Part shown: positions 1 to 8,787 of the stretch, in pieces
Position numbering within the stretch: position 1 is the first letter of the stretch
How the letters are laid out: each line of letters opens with the position of its first letter
Assembly: GCF_021261315.1 (NCBI RefSeq)
Contig: NZ_JAJSAX010000002.1
Coordinates: 434,001-498,000 of the forward strand
From: Epilithonimonas sp. JDS
Lineage (GTDB): Bacteria; Bacteroidota; Bacteroidia; Flavobacteriales; Weeksellaceae
Length of the DNA: 64,000 bases
Reading direction: 5' to 3'
Notes under the pieces: generated by a model
Told to the model about the DNA's origin: nothing
Seen by the model: only the letters and a program-made list of their open reading frames with translations
Databases searched by the model: none
Made by a program: the position numbers and the translations under genes

Positions 1-53
1 GTTATTAATTAAGGAATTAAGATTGATTTTAAATTAGTCCCAAAATGAATCAT

Positions 54-61
54 TATCTTTG
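54..61 (+). promoter_or_regulatory. Putative -7 promoter element of dusB
   Basis: TATCTTTG matches the Bacteroidota -7 consensus TAnnTTTG exactly. It ends only four bases before the ATG at 66, so transcription would start at or very near that codon. No convincing -33 TTG is seen at the usual spacing of about 19 bp. Confidence 0.5.
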
Positions 62-65
62 CAGA

Positions 66-1055
66 ATGGTAAAAATTGGCAACATAGAACTTCCTGATTT
101 TCCGCTTTTACTGGCGCCGATGGAAGATGTAAGTGATCCACCTTTCAGAAAACTGTGCAAAATGCACGGCGCAGATTTGATGTATTCAGAATTTATTTCT
201 TCTGAAGGTCTGATTCGTGACGCAATCAAAAGCCGTAAGAAACTTGATATTTTCGATTACGAAAGACCTGTCGGGATTCAGATCTTTGGTGGTGATGAGG
301 AAGCAATGGCGATGTCGGCAAGAATTGTGGAGACTGTGGAACCGGATATTGTTGATATCAATTATGGCTGTCCTGTAAAAAAAGTAGTCTGCAAAGGTGC
401 TGGCGCAGGCGTTTTGAAAGACATTGATCTGATGGTTCGATTGACAAAAGCCGTCGTGAATTCCACCCATTTGCCTGTGACCGTGAAAACCAGATTGGGT
501 TGGGATACAGATTCTATCAACATTGATGAAGTTGCAGAAAGATTACAGGATGTTGGCATCAAAGCATTGACCATCCACGCCAGAACACGCTCTCAGATGT
601 ACAAAGGTGAAGCAGATTGGGAACATATCTCCAGAATCAAAAACAATCCAAATATCGAAATTCCAATCTTTGGAAACGGTGACATCGATTCTCCGGAAAA
701 AGCTTTGGAATATAAAAACAAATACAATTGCGACGGCATTATGATCGGTCGTGGTGCGATTGGTTATCCTTGGATTTTCAACGAGGTGAAACATTTCTTC
801 GAGACAGGCGAGATCTTACCGGAACCTACGATTTCTGAAAGATTGGAAGCCGTGAAAAACCACGCGCTTTGGTCTGTGGAATGGAAAGGTGAACGTCCCG
901 GAATTGTGGAAATGAGACAGCATTACAGCAATTACTTCCGTGGCATTCCACATTTCAAAGAATTCAAAACTAAATTTCTTCAGGCATTAACGCTTGAACA
1001 AATTGATGAAATTATTGAAGAGACGAAACATTTTTATCAAGAAAATGTAATTTAG
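66..1055 (+). CDS. dusB: tRNA-dihydrouridine synthase
   Basis: This FMN- and NADPH-dependent enzyme reduces specific uridines in the tRNA D-loop to dihydrouridine. The TIM-barrel start LLLAPMEDVSDPPFRKLC is typical of Dus proteins. The active-site segment is NYGCPVKKVV, with the expected catalytic cysteine at about residue 102, followed by KGAGAGVLKD; the phosphate-binding stretch GNGDI and IGRGAIGYPWIF is present. The length (329 aa) is normal for DusB. An in-frame ATG lies seven codons upstream at 45, but the -7 box falls between the two, so the start at 66 is preferred. The gene stands alone at the left edge, facing a frameshifted gene in the same direction. Confidence 0.93.
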   Translation: MVKIGNIELPDFPLLLAPMEDVSDPPFRKLCKMHGADLMYSEFISSEGLIRDAIKSRKKLDIFDYERPVGIQIFGGDEEAMAMSARIVETVEPDIVDINYGCPVKKVVCKGAGAGVLKDIDLMVRLTKAVVNSTHLPVTVKTRLGWDTDSINIDEVAERLQDVGIKALTIHARTRSQMYKGEADWEHISRIKNNPNIEIPIFGNGDIDSPEKALEYKNKYNCDGIMIGRGAIGYPWIFNEVKHFFETGEILPEPTISERLEAVKNHALWSVEWKGERPGIVEMRQHYSNYFRGIPHFKEFKTKFLQALTLEQIDEIIEETKHFYQENVI

Positions 1056-1149
1056 TTTTATTCTGTTATTAAATAAACATACATCCCTTAATGGTGATTG
1101 AAAAAAAATATCCGCAGTATTAAGATCATAAACAAATTCAGATAATAGA

Positions 1150-1807
1150 ATGCAAAAAGACACTGAATCTCCAAATGAAAAATCTAATTTTCTTTTAAAG
1201 TCAAAAAAAAATATTAATTGAAATCATCGTTATTGTATTCTCTGTTTATGTCTCTATTTGGCTTTCTAATCTGAATGATTATAAAAAACAGCAAAAGGAG
1301 ACCAAAGAGTTTTTGCAAGATTTACAAATTGATTTGAAAACTGATATCAAAAACATCAATGAAGAAAAATCAAAGCTTATAGAGTCCCAACAAGGCATTA
1401 CTACTTTATTGGCTCTTACACCAGAGCAACAAAAAACCTTGGATCAAATTCAAATGAAAGTGAGATTCACAACCAGAAAAAATATTGAAGCTAATTACGA
1501 AGGTTTCAAATCAAGTGGAAAAATTGGAAATATTGAATCGCGGAAACTAAAAACAAATATCCTCTCATATTACCAAGAATATATGTCAACCACTGCGGAA
1601 ATAGAAAAAGATCTGAATATCGCAAAGAAAGAAGTTATTGAGATACTTGGCAGAAATTCCTTTAAAGCGACTACTCTTACTGATCCTTATTTAAGGACAA
1701 AATTGGACATCTATTTGGGTTTAACAAAAAGTTTAGTAGATGGTTACGATGAAGATTTGAAATTAGCTAAAGAAACAATACAAGAAATTAATAAGTATCT
1801 AGAATAG
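1150..1807 (+). pseudogene. Frameshifted small single-pass membrane protein (DUF6090-like organisation)
   Basis: An ATG at 1150 opens a frame beginning MQKDTESPNEKSNFLLKS that stops at 1219-1221. The downstream frame runs to 1807 and begins with a transmembrane helix (IEIIVIVFSVYVSIWL) and a charged, coiled-coil-rich segment of about 180 residues. The two frames meet at a run of nine A residues (1203-1211). Removing one A joins them into a continuous protein of about 218 residues: short cytoplasmic N-terminus, one membrane helix, helical extracytoplasmic domain. This layout resembles small flavobacterial membrane proteins of the DUF6090 type, although I cannot confirm the family. No ATG precedes the helix in the second frame; the first ATG after it lies deep in the helical domain. 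The cause could be a real mutation, slippage on the A tract or a sequencing error. Confidence 0.6.
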
Positions 1808-1883
1808 TTGCAAAATTATTACTTACGTGTTTGTAACTTTTAACAGTTCGCCATCAACTTATTAAATCTCAAAAAAAATAAAA

Positions 1884-3515
1884 ATGAAAAAACTACTTCT
1901 TCTTTCCATATTGGCAATGGGATTTTCCAATGCTCAGTTTTTCGAATCGCCTGAAAAATTTACCAAAACTGATTCTCTTAAAGGCTCTAATACCAATTTC
2001 AGGAACTTTTGGGATGTTAAAAAATATGACATTGTTTTAGAACCCAATTTCGAAGCAAAAAGCATCAAGGGAAGCAATAGGATTACTTTGCAAATCGAAA
2101 AAGACGTGAAAAATCCGACTTTCCAGATCGATCTTCAAAGTCCGATGAAAGCTGATAAAATCAAAGCAAGTTTTCCGATAACCAATCAAAAAGTGGACGG
2201 CGATTTTATTTTCTTAGCCACCAAAAAGAATTTCAAAAAAGGCGAAAAATTCACGATTGATATTGACTTTTCCGGAAATCCTGTAATTGCTAAGCACGCT
2301 CCTTGGGACGGCGGCTGGCTTTTTAACAAAGACAAAAATGGAAATCCGTGGATGACGGTTGCAGACGAAGGAATCGGTGCGAGCATCTGGCTTCCGACAA
2401 AAGATATCTGGAGCGATGAGCCTGATAATGGCATCACGTTTAAAATCATTACGCCAAAAGATCTTGTAGGCGTTGCTGGCGGAAGATTAATCAAACAGGA
2501 AAATATCGGCGACAAAAAAGCGTGGAATTGGGAAGTAAAAAACCCGATCAACGATTATTCTATCATCCCTTCCATCGGAAAATATGTGAATTTCAAAGAT
2601 ACTTTCGACGGTGAAAAAGGAAAATTAGACCTCGATTATTGGGTTTTGGATTACAATCTTGACAAAGCGAAAAAACAATTCGAGCAAGTGAAACCGATGT
2701 TGAAATCCTTTGAACATTGGTTTGGACCATATCCATTTTATGAAGATTCTTACAAATTGGTAGAGTCGCCGCATCTTGGAATGGAGCATCAGAGCAATGT
2801 GGCTTACGGAAATCATTACGGAAATGGCTATCTTGGAAATGATATTTCGGGAACGGGAATTGGTTTGAGATTCGACTACATCATCATCCACGAGTCCGGC
2901 CACGAATGGTTTGCCAATAATATCACGGCAAAAGACCAAGCTGATATGTGGGTTCACGAGGCTTTTACAGATTATTCCGAAACGCTTTACGTGGAAAGTC
3001 TTTGGGGAAAAGCTGATGCTGACAAGTATCTGCAGGGATTAAGAGATAAAATTGCCAACGACAAACCAATCATTGGGCAATATGGTGTGAGAAATGAAGG
3101 CAGCGGCGATATGTATTTCAAAGGTGCCAATATGCTTCACACGATCCGAACCGTTATTAATAATGACGAGAAATTCAGACAAATTTTGAGAGGTTTGAAT
3201 AAAGATTTCTACCATCAAACGGTGACCACTCAGCAAATCGAAAAATATTTTTCTGATAAATCCGGAATCGATCTGTCCTCAATATTTGATCAATATCTCA
3301 GAACAATCAAAATTCCGACTTTGCAATACAAACAAACCGGAAACCAGCTGACTTACAAATGGACCAACGTGATTCCGAATCTGAAATTCCCAATCAGGCT
3401 TGCAGACGGACAGGAATTGAAACCAACGGAAGAAATGCAGACCATCAATTTGAAATCTGACAAACCAGTGGAATTCAACAAAAATTATTACATCGAAGTC
3501 AAACAACTTTACTAA
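1884..3515 (+). CDS. Secreted M1-family zinc metallopeptidase
   Basis: This is a predicted extracytoplasmic aminopeptidase of the M1 (gluzincin) family. A signal peptide (MKKLLLLSILAMGFSNAQ) is followed by the N-terminal beta domain. The zinc site is HESGH at 336-340 with the third ligand Glu359 in MWVHEAFTDY, giving exactly the HExxH-18-E spacing of the family. The exopeptidase motif appears as GMEH at 299-302. At 543 aa it lacks the large C-terminal helical domain of aminopeptidase N, as is common for Bacteroidota M1 proteins. The substrate cannot be read from the sequence. It is monocistronic and ends in a palindromic terminator. Confidence 0.9.
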   Translation: MKKLLLLSILAMGFSNAQFFESPEKFTKTDSLKGSNTNFRNFWDVKKYDIVLEPNFEAKSIKGSNRITLQIEKDVKNPTFQIDLQSPMKADKIKASFPITNQKVDGDFIFLATKKNFKKGEKFTIDIDFSGNPVIAKHAPWDGGWLFNKDKNGNPWMTVADEGIGASIWLPTKDIWSDEPDNGITFKIITPKDLVGVAGGRLIKQENIGDKKAWNWEVKNPINDYSIIPSIGKYVNFKDTFDGEKGKLDLDYWVLDYNLDKAKKQFEQVKPMLKSFEHWFGPYPFYEDSYKLVESPHLGMEHQSNVAYGNHYGNGYLGNDISGTGIGLRFDYIIIHESGHEWFANNITAKDQADMWVHEAFTDYSETLYVESLWGKADADKYLQGLRDKIANDKPIIGQYGVRNEGSGDMYFKGANMLHTIRTVINNDEKFRQILRGLNKDFYHQTVTTQQIEKYFSDKSGIDLSSIFDQYLRTIKIPTLQYKQTGNQLTYKWTNVIPNLKFPIRLADGQELKPTEEMQTINLKSDKPVEFNKNYYIEVKQLY

Positions 3516-3540
3516 GATTTGACTACATTTATGTCAATTA

Positions 3541-3575
3541 AAACCATTTCAAAGCTTTGGAATGGTTTTGTATTT
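3541..3575 (+). terminator. Hairpin terminator after the M1 peptidase gene
   Basis: A 28-base near-perfect palindrome (AAACCATTTC... to ...GAATGGTTT, 3541-3568) is followed by TGTATTT, 26 bp past the stop codon. Confidence 0.6.
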
Positions 3576-3603
3576 AAAACGAATAAAATATTGAAAAAAT
3601 ATT

Positions 3604-5112
3604 ATGAGAAATAAATTCATCTTATGGGGAATCGTCGTTTTGATCGTCACGTGGACAACCGCCTTGCTTATAAAAGCACATTACTGGATCCCAATTCTGT
3701 TGACTTTCTTATACTTTTTGGGAATTTATAATACATATCAGACCAAACACGCCATCCTCAGAAACTTTCCTGTTTTAGGATATTTCCGTTATATTTTTGA
3801 GGAGATTTCGCCAGAGATTCAGCAGTATTTTATCGAAAGGGAAACGGACGGAAAACCTTTTCCAAGACATCAGAGATCTGCAGCTTACCGCCGTTCAAAA
3901 AACATAGGCGATACTGTACCTTTCGGAACTCAGCTGGGAATTAATCATAGAAAATATGAGGGAATTAAGCATTCCATCTACGCTAAACATCCGAAAGAAG
4001 AATTGCCAAGAGTAACTGTTGGCGGGCAAGATTGCAAACAACCTTACAATGCTTCCCTGTTCAATATTTCCGCAATGAGTTTCGGAGCTTTGAGTGACCG
4101 TGCTCAAATGGCTTTGAACCGAGGTGCGAAGAAGGGAAATTTCTATCACAACACAGGCGAAGGCGGGATCTCACCACATCATTTGGAAGGCGGCGATCTT
4201 TGCTGGCAGATTGGAACAGGCTATTTTGGCTGCCGAGATGAAAATGGAAATTTCGATCCGGAATTGTTTCAAAAGTATGCGAATCTTGAGAACGTCAAGA
4301 TGATCGAAATCAAACTATCTCAAGGAGCAAAACCTGGTCACGGCGGTGTTTTGCCAGGCGTGAAAAATACTCCGGAGATTGCGAAAATCCGACACGTAAA
4401 ACCTGGAGTCACGATTCTTTCGCCGCCATCGCACAGCGCATTTTCGAATGCCGAAGGTTTGCTGAGATTCGTACAGCAACTGCGTGATTTGTCTGTTGGA
4501 AAACCAACTGGTTTCAAACTTTGCATCGGAGACACCAAGGAATTCGAAGATATTTGTGAACAGATGAACATCCTGAACATCTATCCTGATTTCATCACAG
4601 TGGATGGCGCAGAAGGCGGAACCGGAGCTGCTCCACCGGAATTCTCTGACGGCGTTGGAATGCCATTGGAACCTGCACTGATTTTCGTCAACAGAACTTT
4701 GATTAATTATGAAGTTAGAGATAAATTAAGGATAATCGCGAGTGGAAAAGTTTTGACTTCGCTTGATATTCTGAGAGCAGTTGCAATGGGCGCTGATCTT
4801 TGCAATAATGCGAGAGGTTTTATGTTCTCACTTGGTTGCATCCAGGCTTTGAGATGTAATACCAATACTTGTCCGACAGGCGTTGCCACACAGGACAAAA
4901 TGCTGATCAAAGGTCTTGATACCAATGACAAAACAGAACGTGTGTACCAATTCCATAAAAATACTTTGCACACTTGCAACGAACTAATTGCTGCGGCAGG
5001 ACGGGAAACTTATGACCAAGTCGATGCCTCGATGTTTATGCGTGGTGATGAATTTGAGCATCTTTCTGACACTTATTTTCCGGATATTTTGGAGAATGTG
5101 AGGAAGAGATAA
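3604..5112 (+). CDS. FMN-binding glutamate synthase family protein
   Basis: The protein carries the glutamate-synthase FMN/iron-sulfur barrel domain (PF01645 type) over about residues 130-470, without the amidotransferase domain of GltB. Two N-terminal transmembrane helices (about 6-45) anchor it in the inner membrane. Substrate-loop signatures include GEGGISPHH, KLSQGAKPGHGG and DGAEGGTGAAP. Cys412, Cys418 and Cys423 (GCIQALRCNTNTCPTG) match the 3Fe-4S ligand pattern. Stand-alone proteins of this type are widespread, but their physiological electron partner and exact reaction are not established. No gltD-like partner is adjacent. A strong terminator follows. Confidence 0.85.
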   Translation: MRNKFILWGIVVLIVTWTTALLIKAHYWIPILLTFLYFLGIYNTYQTKHAILRNFPVLGYFRYIFEEISPEIQQYFIERETDGKPFPRHQRSAAYRRSKNIGDTVPFGTQLGINHRKYEGIKHSIYAKHPKEELPRVTVGGQDCKQPYNASLFNISAMSFGALSDRAQMALNRGAKKGNFYHNTGEGGISPHHLEGGDLCWQIGTGYFGCRDENGNFDPELFQKYANLENVKMIEIKLSQGAKPGHGGVLPGVKNTPEIAKIRHVKPGVTILSPPSHSAFSNAEGLLRFVQQLRDLSVGKPTGFKLCIGDTKEFEDICEQMNILNIYPDFITVDGAEGGTGAAPPEFSDGVGMPLEPALIFVNRTLINYEVRDKLRIIASGKVLTSLDILRAVAMGADLCNNARGFMFSLGCIQALRCNTNTCPTGVATQDKMLIKGLDTNDKTERVYQFHKNTLHTCNELIAAAGRETYDQVDASMFMRGDEFEHLSDTYFPDILENVRKR

Positions 5113-5116
5113 AGTA

Positions 5117-5155
5117 AAAGACCTATTCAAACAAGAATAGGTCTTTATTTTTTTT
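5117..5155. terminator. Terminator between convergent genes
   Basis: A perfect 12-bp stem (AAAGACCTATTC / GAATAGGTCTTT) with a six-base loop is followed by a T-rich run on the plus strand. It can serve the plus-strand GltS-domain gene and, in reverse, the convergent gene ending at 5163. Confidence 0.85.
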
Positions 5156-5162
5156 AAAACAT

Positions 5163-5978
5163 CTACTTTTTCATATCTTGGATTAGCTTATCCGTTTCTG
5201 CCTCTGTAAAAATACCTGCTATCTGAACTCTTCCATCATTAATGACATCATTTATAAACGGTGCAGATAAAATCTTTTTACTAAATACAATAGCAATTGG
5301 TTTTCCAATATTATTCTCTGTCAAAACTCTGAATTTCTTTGCGCCTTCTTTGTTCAAAATAATATCAATGACAGGTCTGCCATATTCATCCTTCAGCTTT
5401 TTAACTTCCAGAATTTCGTTCGTTGTTATTGACGGATTTGAGGAAAGCCGGAAATCTTTCAGCTTTTGACTAGGACCTTCATAATTAACAACACTGTAGA
5501 ATCCATCGACTCTGTCCGTCGGGACTGGATCTTCTTTTACTTTTTCAGGTTCCAAGGTACTTTTCATATTCATCTCTTCAGTTATTGGTTTGAACTCATT
5601 AAAGACATCCTGAAAACTTTCGTTAAATTTTTGCTCTAACACACCATAAGAATTAAAAAACTTTTGCCCTGCCGAAGATTTATAAAATTGATAAATTTCA
5701 CTTATTTCACCATTCGTAAAGACCTCAGAAAATGCTTTTGAAAGTCTTTTTGTAATTTCACTATCAGTCAGTTGATTCTCGATTTTTACCAATTTCAAAC
5801 TGTCCATTTTATCTTGATGATACTTCAAAGGGTTAGTTCCCATTTCAGTTAATAACAACTTATAGGCTTCTATCGTACCATTCGATTTTAAAATATATTC
5901 TGTTTTCTGCTCAGTATTCTGACTGAAACAAAAAGCATAAATTAAAACCAATAAAATCGGGAATATTTTATTTTTCAT
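5163..5978 (-). CDS. Secreted DUF2059-like protein with a SecD P1-head-like C-terminal domain
   Basis: The chosen start (5978) gives the signal peptide MKNKIFPILLVLIYAFCFSQ; an upstream ATG would add 19 residues and spoil it. Residues 70-145 are helical and resemble DUF2059 (EISEIYQFYKSSAGQKFF). Residues 180-271 closely resemble the head subdomain of SecD periplasmic domain P1: DIILNKEGAKKFRVLTENN, then IGKPIAIVFSKKILSAP, INDGRVQIAGIFT and a final helix. None of SecD's transmembrane helices are present, so this would be a free periplasmic or exported protein. Its role is unknown; an accessory function at the membrane or in protein folding is possible but not shown. It is a single gene between two terminators. 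Confidence 0.75.
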   Translation of the reverse strand: MKNKIFPILLVLIYAFCFSQNTEQKTEYILKSNGTIEAYKLLLTEMGTNPLKYHQDKMDSLKLVKIENQLTDSEITKRLSKAFSEVFTNGEISEIYQFYKSSAGQKFFNSYGVLEQKFNESFQDVFNEFKPITEEMNMKSTLEPEKVKEDPVPTDRVDGFYSVVNYEGPSQKLKDFRLSSNPSITTNEILEVKKLKDEYGRPVIDIILNKEGAKKFRVLTENNIGKPIAIVFSKKILSAPFINDVINDGRVQIAGIFTEAETDKLIQDMKK

Positions 5979-6017
5979 AACTAAGAATTTGAACCAAATA
6001 TAAATTATTAATTGCTT

Positions 6018-6051
6018 TAAAAAAAAATCCAGCAAATTTTAAATGCTGGAT
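6018..6051 (-). terminator. Terminator of guaA
   Basis: An 8-bp stem (ATCCAGCA / TGCTGGAT) is followed on the minus strand by a run of nine T, 26 bp after the guaA stop. Confidence 0.8.
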
Positions 6052-6076
6052 CTATCTTTATAATTTTATTAATATT

Positions 6077-7606
6077 CTATTCCCACTCAATAGTCGCAGG
6101 CGGTTTTGAACTGATGTCGTAAGCTACTCTATTGATTCCACGAACTTCGTTGATGATTCTGCTGGAAACCGTATCCAAAAACTCGTAAGGCAATCTGCTC
6201 CACGTTGCAGTCATAAAGTCGATTGTGTTTGCCGAACGAACAACCGCTGTATATTCGTAAGTCCTCTCGTCGCCCATTACGCCGACAGATTTTACTGGTA
6301 GCAAAACCACGAATGCTTGAGACACTTTTTCGTAAAGGTCATTTTTGTATAATTCCTCGATGAAAATATCATCTGCTTCTTGTAGAATTCTTACCTTCTC
6401 TGCATCCACTTCACCCAAAACTCGGATTCCCAAACCTGGTCCTGGGAACGGATGTCTGTAAACCAACTCGTGTGGAATTCCTAATTCCTCTCCTACTTTT
6501 CGCACTTCATCTTTGAACAATTCTCTCAAAGGTTCCAACAATTCGAATTCCATTTCTTCTGGCAATCCGCCAACATTGTGATGCGATTTGATGACTGCTG
6601 AAGGTCCTTTTACAGACTGAGATTCGATAACATCGGGATAGATTGTTCCTTGTGCTAGGAATTTGGCACCTTCAATTTTTTTGGATTCTTCGTCGAAAAC
6701 GTGAACGAACTCGTTACCGATGATTTTACGTTTTTGTTCTGGATCGCCAACGCCAGCCAATTTGGATAAGAATCTTTCGGAAGCTTCGACCAACTTGATG
6801 TTCATATGAAAATGCTTTCCATAATTTTCCATTACTTTTTTGTCTTCGTCTTTTCTCAAAAGTCCAGTGTCCACGAAGATGCAATTCAGTTGGTCACCGA
6901 TGGCTTTGTGAATCAAAACCGCGGCAACGGAAGAATCAACGCCTCCGGAAAGGCCTAGAATTACTTTGTTGTCGCCCACTTTTTCTTTGATCTCGGCAAC
7001 TGTCTTTTCGATATAATTGGTCAATTTCCAGTTTTTGTCCGCTTTACAGATCTCGAAAACAAAATTCTCGATCATCTTGCCACCTTCTTCAGAATGAGAA
7101 ACTTCCGGGTGGAATTGAACACCGTAGATTTTCTTTTCTGGATTTGAAATGGAAGCGATGACGCCAGATTTTGCATTCAGTTCGAAACCTGCTGGCAATT
7201 GGGAAACCTCATCGAAGTGGCTCATCCAAACGATGGAATTTTGGTAAACACCTTTCAGTAGATCATTTTCTTTTACGATTTCCAAATGTGCTTTTCCATA
7301 CTCGCCTTTTTCGCCTTTCGCTACTTTTCCACCCAAAAGATGTGCGGTCAATTGCATTCCGTAGCAGATTCCAAGAACTGGAATTCCTTGTTCGTAGATT
7401 TCTTTTTCTACCAAATGGGCGTTCTCTGCATTCACAGAGCTTGGTCCGCCAGAAAGGATGATCCCTCTAGGTTTCTTCTCCAAAATCTCTGACAATGGTG
7501 TGTTGAAAGGTAATATTTCTGAATAGACTTCCATCTCACGGATCCTTCTTCCGATCAATTGATTGTATTGGGAACCGAAGTCTAAAATGATAATTCCGTT
7601 GTGCAT
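6077..7606 (-). CDS. guaA: GMP synthase (glutamine-hydrolysing)
   Basis: GuaA converts XMP, glutamine and ATP to GMP in purine biosynthesis. The N-terminal class I amidotransferase domain has the nucleophile motif GICYGMQ and the His-Glu pair in QFHPEVSHSE. The ATP-pyrophosphatase domain carries the P-loop LGLSGGVDSSVAA, and the C-terminal dimerisation domain ends with PPATIEWE. At 509 aa it is full length. It starts 18 bp after the Tam-like methyltransferase gene, so the two are probably co-transcribed. No purine riboswitch-like structure was recognised upstream. Confidence 0.97.
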   Translation of the reverse strand: MHNGIIILDFGSQYNQLIGRRIREMEVYSEILPFNTPLSEILEKKPRGIILSGGPSSVNAENAHLVEKEIYEQGIPVLGICYGMQLTAHLLGGKVAKGEKGEYGKAHLEIVKENDLLKGVYQNSIVWMSHFDEVSQLPAGFELNAKSGVIASISNPEKKIYGVQFHPEVSHSEEGGKMIENFVFEICKADKNWKLTNYIEKTVAEIKEKVGDNKVILGLSGGVDSSVAAVLIHKAIGDQLNCIFVDTGLLRKDEDKKVMENYGKHFHMNIKLVEASERFLSKLAGVGDPEQKRKIIGNEFVHVFDEESKKIEGAKFLAQGTIYPDVIESQSVKGPSAVIKSHHNVGGLPEEMEFELLEPLRELFKDEVRKVGEELGIPHELVYRHPFPGPGLGIRVLGEVDAEKVRILQEADDIFIEELYKNDLYEKVSQAFVVLLPVKSVGVMGDERTYEYTAVVRSANTIDFMTATWSRLPYEFLDTVSSRIINEVRGINRVAYDISSKPPATIEWE

Positions 7607-7624
7607 ATAGTTGTTGTAATATTT

Positions 7625-8389
7625 TTAAAATTTTGCGTAAATAAATGTTCTTTTGAATGGATAGAAAACCGGCGAACCTGGAAACACTTTTTTAAGTTCT
7701 GCCTTGTAATCCGCTTTGTAGTTCTCTCTCAATTCTCCCGGTAATTTTTCTAAAAAAGGAATGATGGCTGTTCCGGAAGCCCATTCGAAAACGGCATCTG
7801 AGTTTTCCATCACGTGTGGATAGACTTTCTCAAACACATTGATGTCTTTTCCGTTGTTGTAATATAAGATCTTTGCGTACTCATCGATTTTCAAAACTGG
7901 ATATTCTCTGACCCAAGATTTGAATTCTTTTTTGTAAGGTTCCATCTCTGCTACTTTCGACAGCAATTGATGAACGATAAAATTATGATTGGAAGGCACC
8001 TGAACTGCCAATTGTCCATCTTCATTAAGTTTTGAAATGAGGTCTGGGAAAAGTTCCTGATGCTCTGTGCACCACTGCAAACTGGCATTGGCGATGATGA
8101 GATCAAATTTCTCGTCCAACTCCAATTGTTCTTCGACGCTTCTTTGGAAGAAATGCAGATTTTCTGTGGAATGTTTTTCTGCCTTCTCCAACATCTCGGC
8201 TGAAGAATCGATTCCAATAATGTTGGAATTTTCCAGATAACCAAAAATCCCCGAAGTCAGTTCGCCTGTTCCGCAACCTAGATCGATGACAGACAAATTC
8301 GGTTTTGAATCTACGAGATTCAAGAGGTCAAAAAAGGGCACTGAGCGTTCTGTTTTGAATTGATCGTATGTTTCCGGATTCCAAGGCAT
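7625..8389 (-). CDS. tam: Class I SAM methyltransferase, trans-aconitate 2-methyltransferase-like
   Basis: The N-terminus (MPWNPETYDQFKTERSVPFFDLL) and overall length (254 aa) match Tam, which methyl-esterifies trans-aconitate. The SAM-binding motif I is VIDLGCGTGELT, with the acidic motif II in IIGIDSSAEML and the post-motif IANASLQWC. Substrate specificity is inferred only from similarity. It sits directly upstream of guaA with an 18-bp gap. A heptamer tandem repeat lies 10 bp upstream of its ATG. Confidence 0.8.
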   Translation of the reverse strand: MPWNPETYDQFKTERSVPFFDLLNLVDSKPNLSVIDLGCGTGELTSGIFGYLENSNIIGIDSSAEMLEKAEKHSTENLHFFQRSVEEQLELDEKFDLIIANASLQWCTEHQELFPDLISKLNEDGQLAVQVPSNHNFIVHQLLSKVAEMEPYKKEFKSWVREYPVLKIDEYAKILYYNNGKDINVFEKVYPHVMENSDAVFEWASGTAIIPFLEKLPGELRENYKADYKAELKKVFPGSPVFYPFKRTFIYAKF

Positions 8390-8399
8390 CTTTTTATAG

Positions 8400-8434
8400 T
8401 TGATGGTTGATAGTTGATAGTTGATAGTTGATAG
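8400..8434. repeat. Heptanucleotide tandem repeat, five TTGATRG units
   Basis: One TTGATGG and four TTGATAG units lie head to tail, ending 10 bp upstream of the methyltransferase start codon, so they probably fall in its 5' untranslated region. A degenerate array of the same heptamer occurs at 26518-26545. Confidence 0.8.
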
Positions 8435-8451
8435 TGAATTTAATTCTTATT

Positions 8452-8540
8452 TTTTTAACGCAAAGTCCGCAAAGATTTTCTTGGATTTACTGAATATATT
8501 TTATAAGGTTCGCAAAGACGTAAAACTCATCAAAGATTTA
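8452..8540. repeat. Dispersed intergenic repeat, copy R1
   Basis: The landmarks are TTTTTAACGCAAAG, then TCCGCAAAG, then AAGGTTCGCAAAGACG, then CTCATCAAAGATT. The same landmarks in the same order recur at 13804-13890 and 25384-25466, with a partial copy near 46778. No coding potential is evident. Confidence 0.75.
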
Positions 8541-8638
8541 TTACAACTTCGTTTTTTAATAAGAATATCTATCTTCTCTTTTAACTTTATTTTTTTTAAA
8601 TTTCTTTGATTGACAAATCTTTAATTTATGTCGAAACC

Positions 8639-8747
8639 CATAGCCCCGATTGCAACGGCATCCTTTTTTTGTTTTTTGATCAATTTCTTTTTGATGACCA
8701 AACGCCGTAACAAAAAAAGATATAGTGGAAAGCGGGATCAAGCTCCT
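8639..8747 (-). ncRNA. Structured 3'-UTR element, copy 1 (Flavo-1-like)
   Basis: Read on the minus strand, the element starts with AGGAGCT, has TCCCGCT shortly after, then an apical stem CTTTTTTTGTT / AACAAAAAAAG, then GGATGCCGTTGCAATCGGGG ending in GGGGCTA. The outer ends pair as AGCT with GGCT and CCCG with CGGG. It begins 40 bp after the purD stop codon. Four further copies occur in this window, with compensatory changes in the stems. The strand is chosen because every copy follows a minus-strand stop codon. The name is from memory of the Rfam Flavo-1 motif and is unverified. Confidence 0.65.
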
Positions 8748-8751
8748 AAAA

Positions 8752-8780
8752 AAAAGAGACGCTAGTTGCCCAACATCTCT
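8752..8780 (-). terminator. Possible weak terminator after purD
   Basis: AAAGAGA and TCTCTTT can form a 7-bp stem around a wide loop (about 16 bases), followed on the minus strand by T residues. The long loop makes it a weak candidate. Confidence 0.35.
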
Positions 8781-8787
8781 TTATATT

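Noticed and set aside
1313-1807. Independent 164-residue soluble protein
   Set aside because: The frame is open well upstream and encodes a membrane helix there, so an internal start would cut the protein; a frameshift is the simpler reading.
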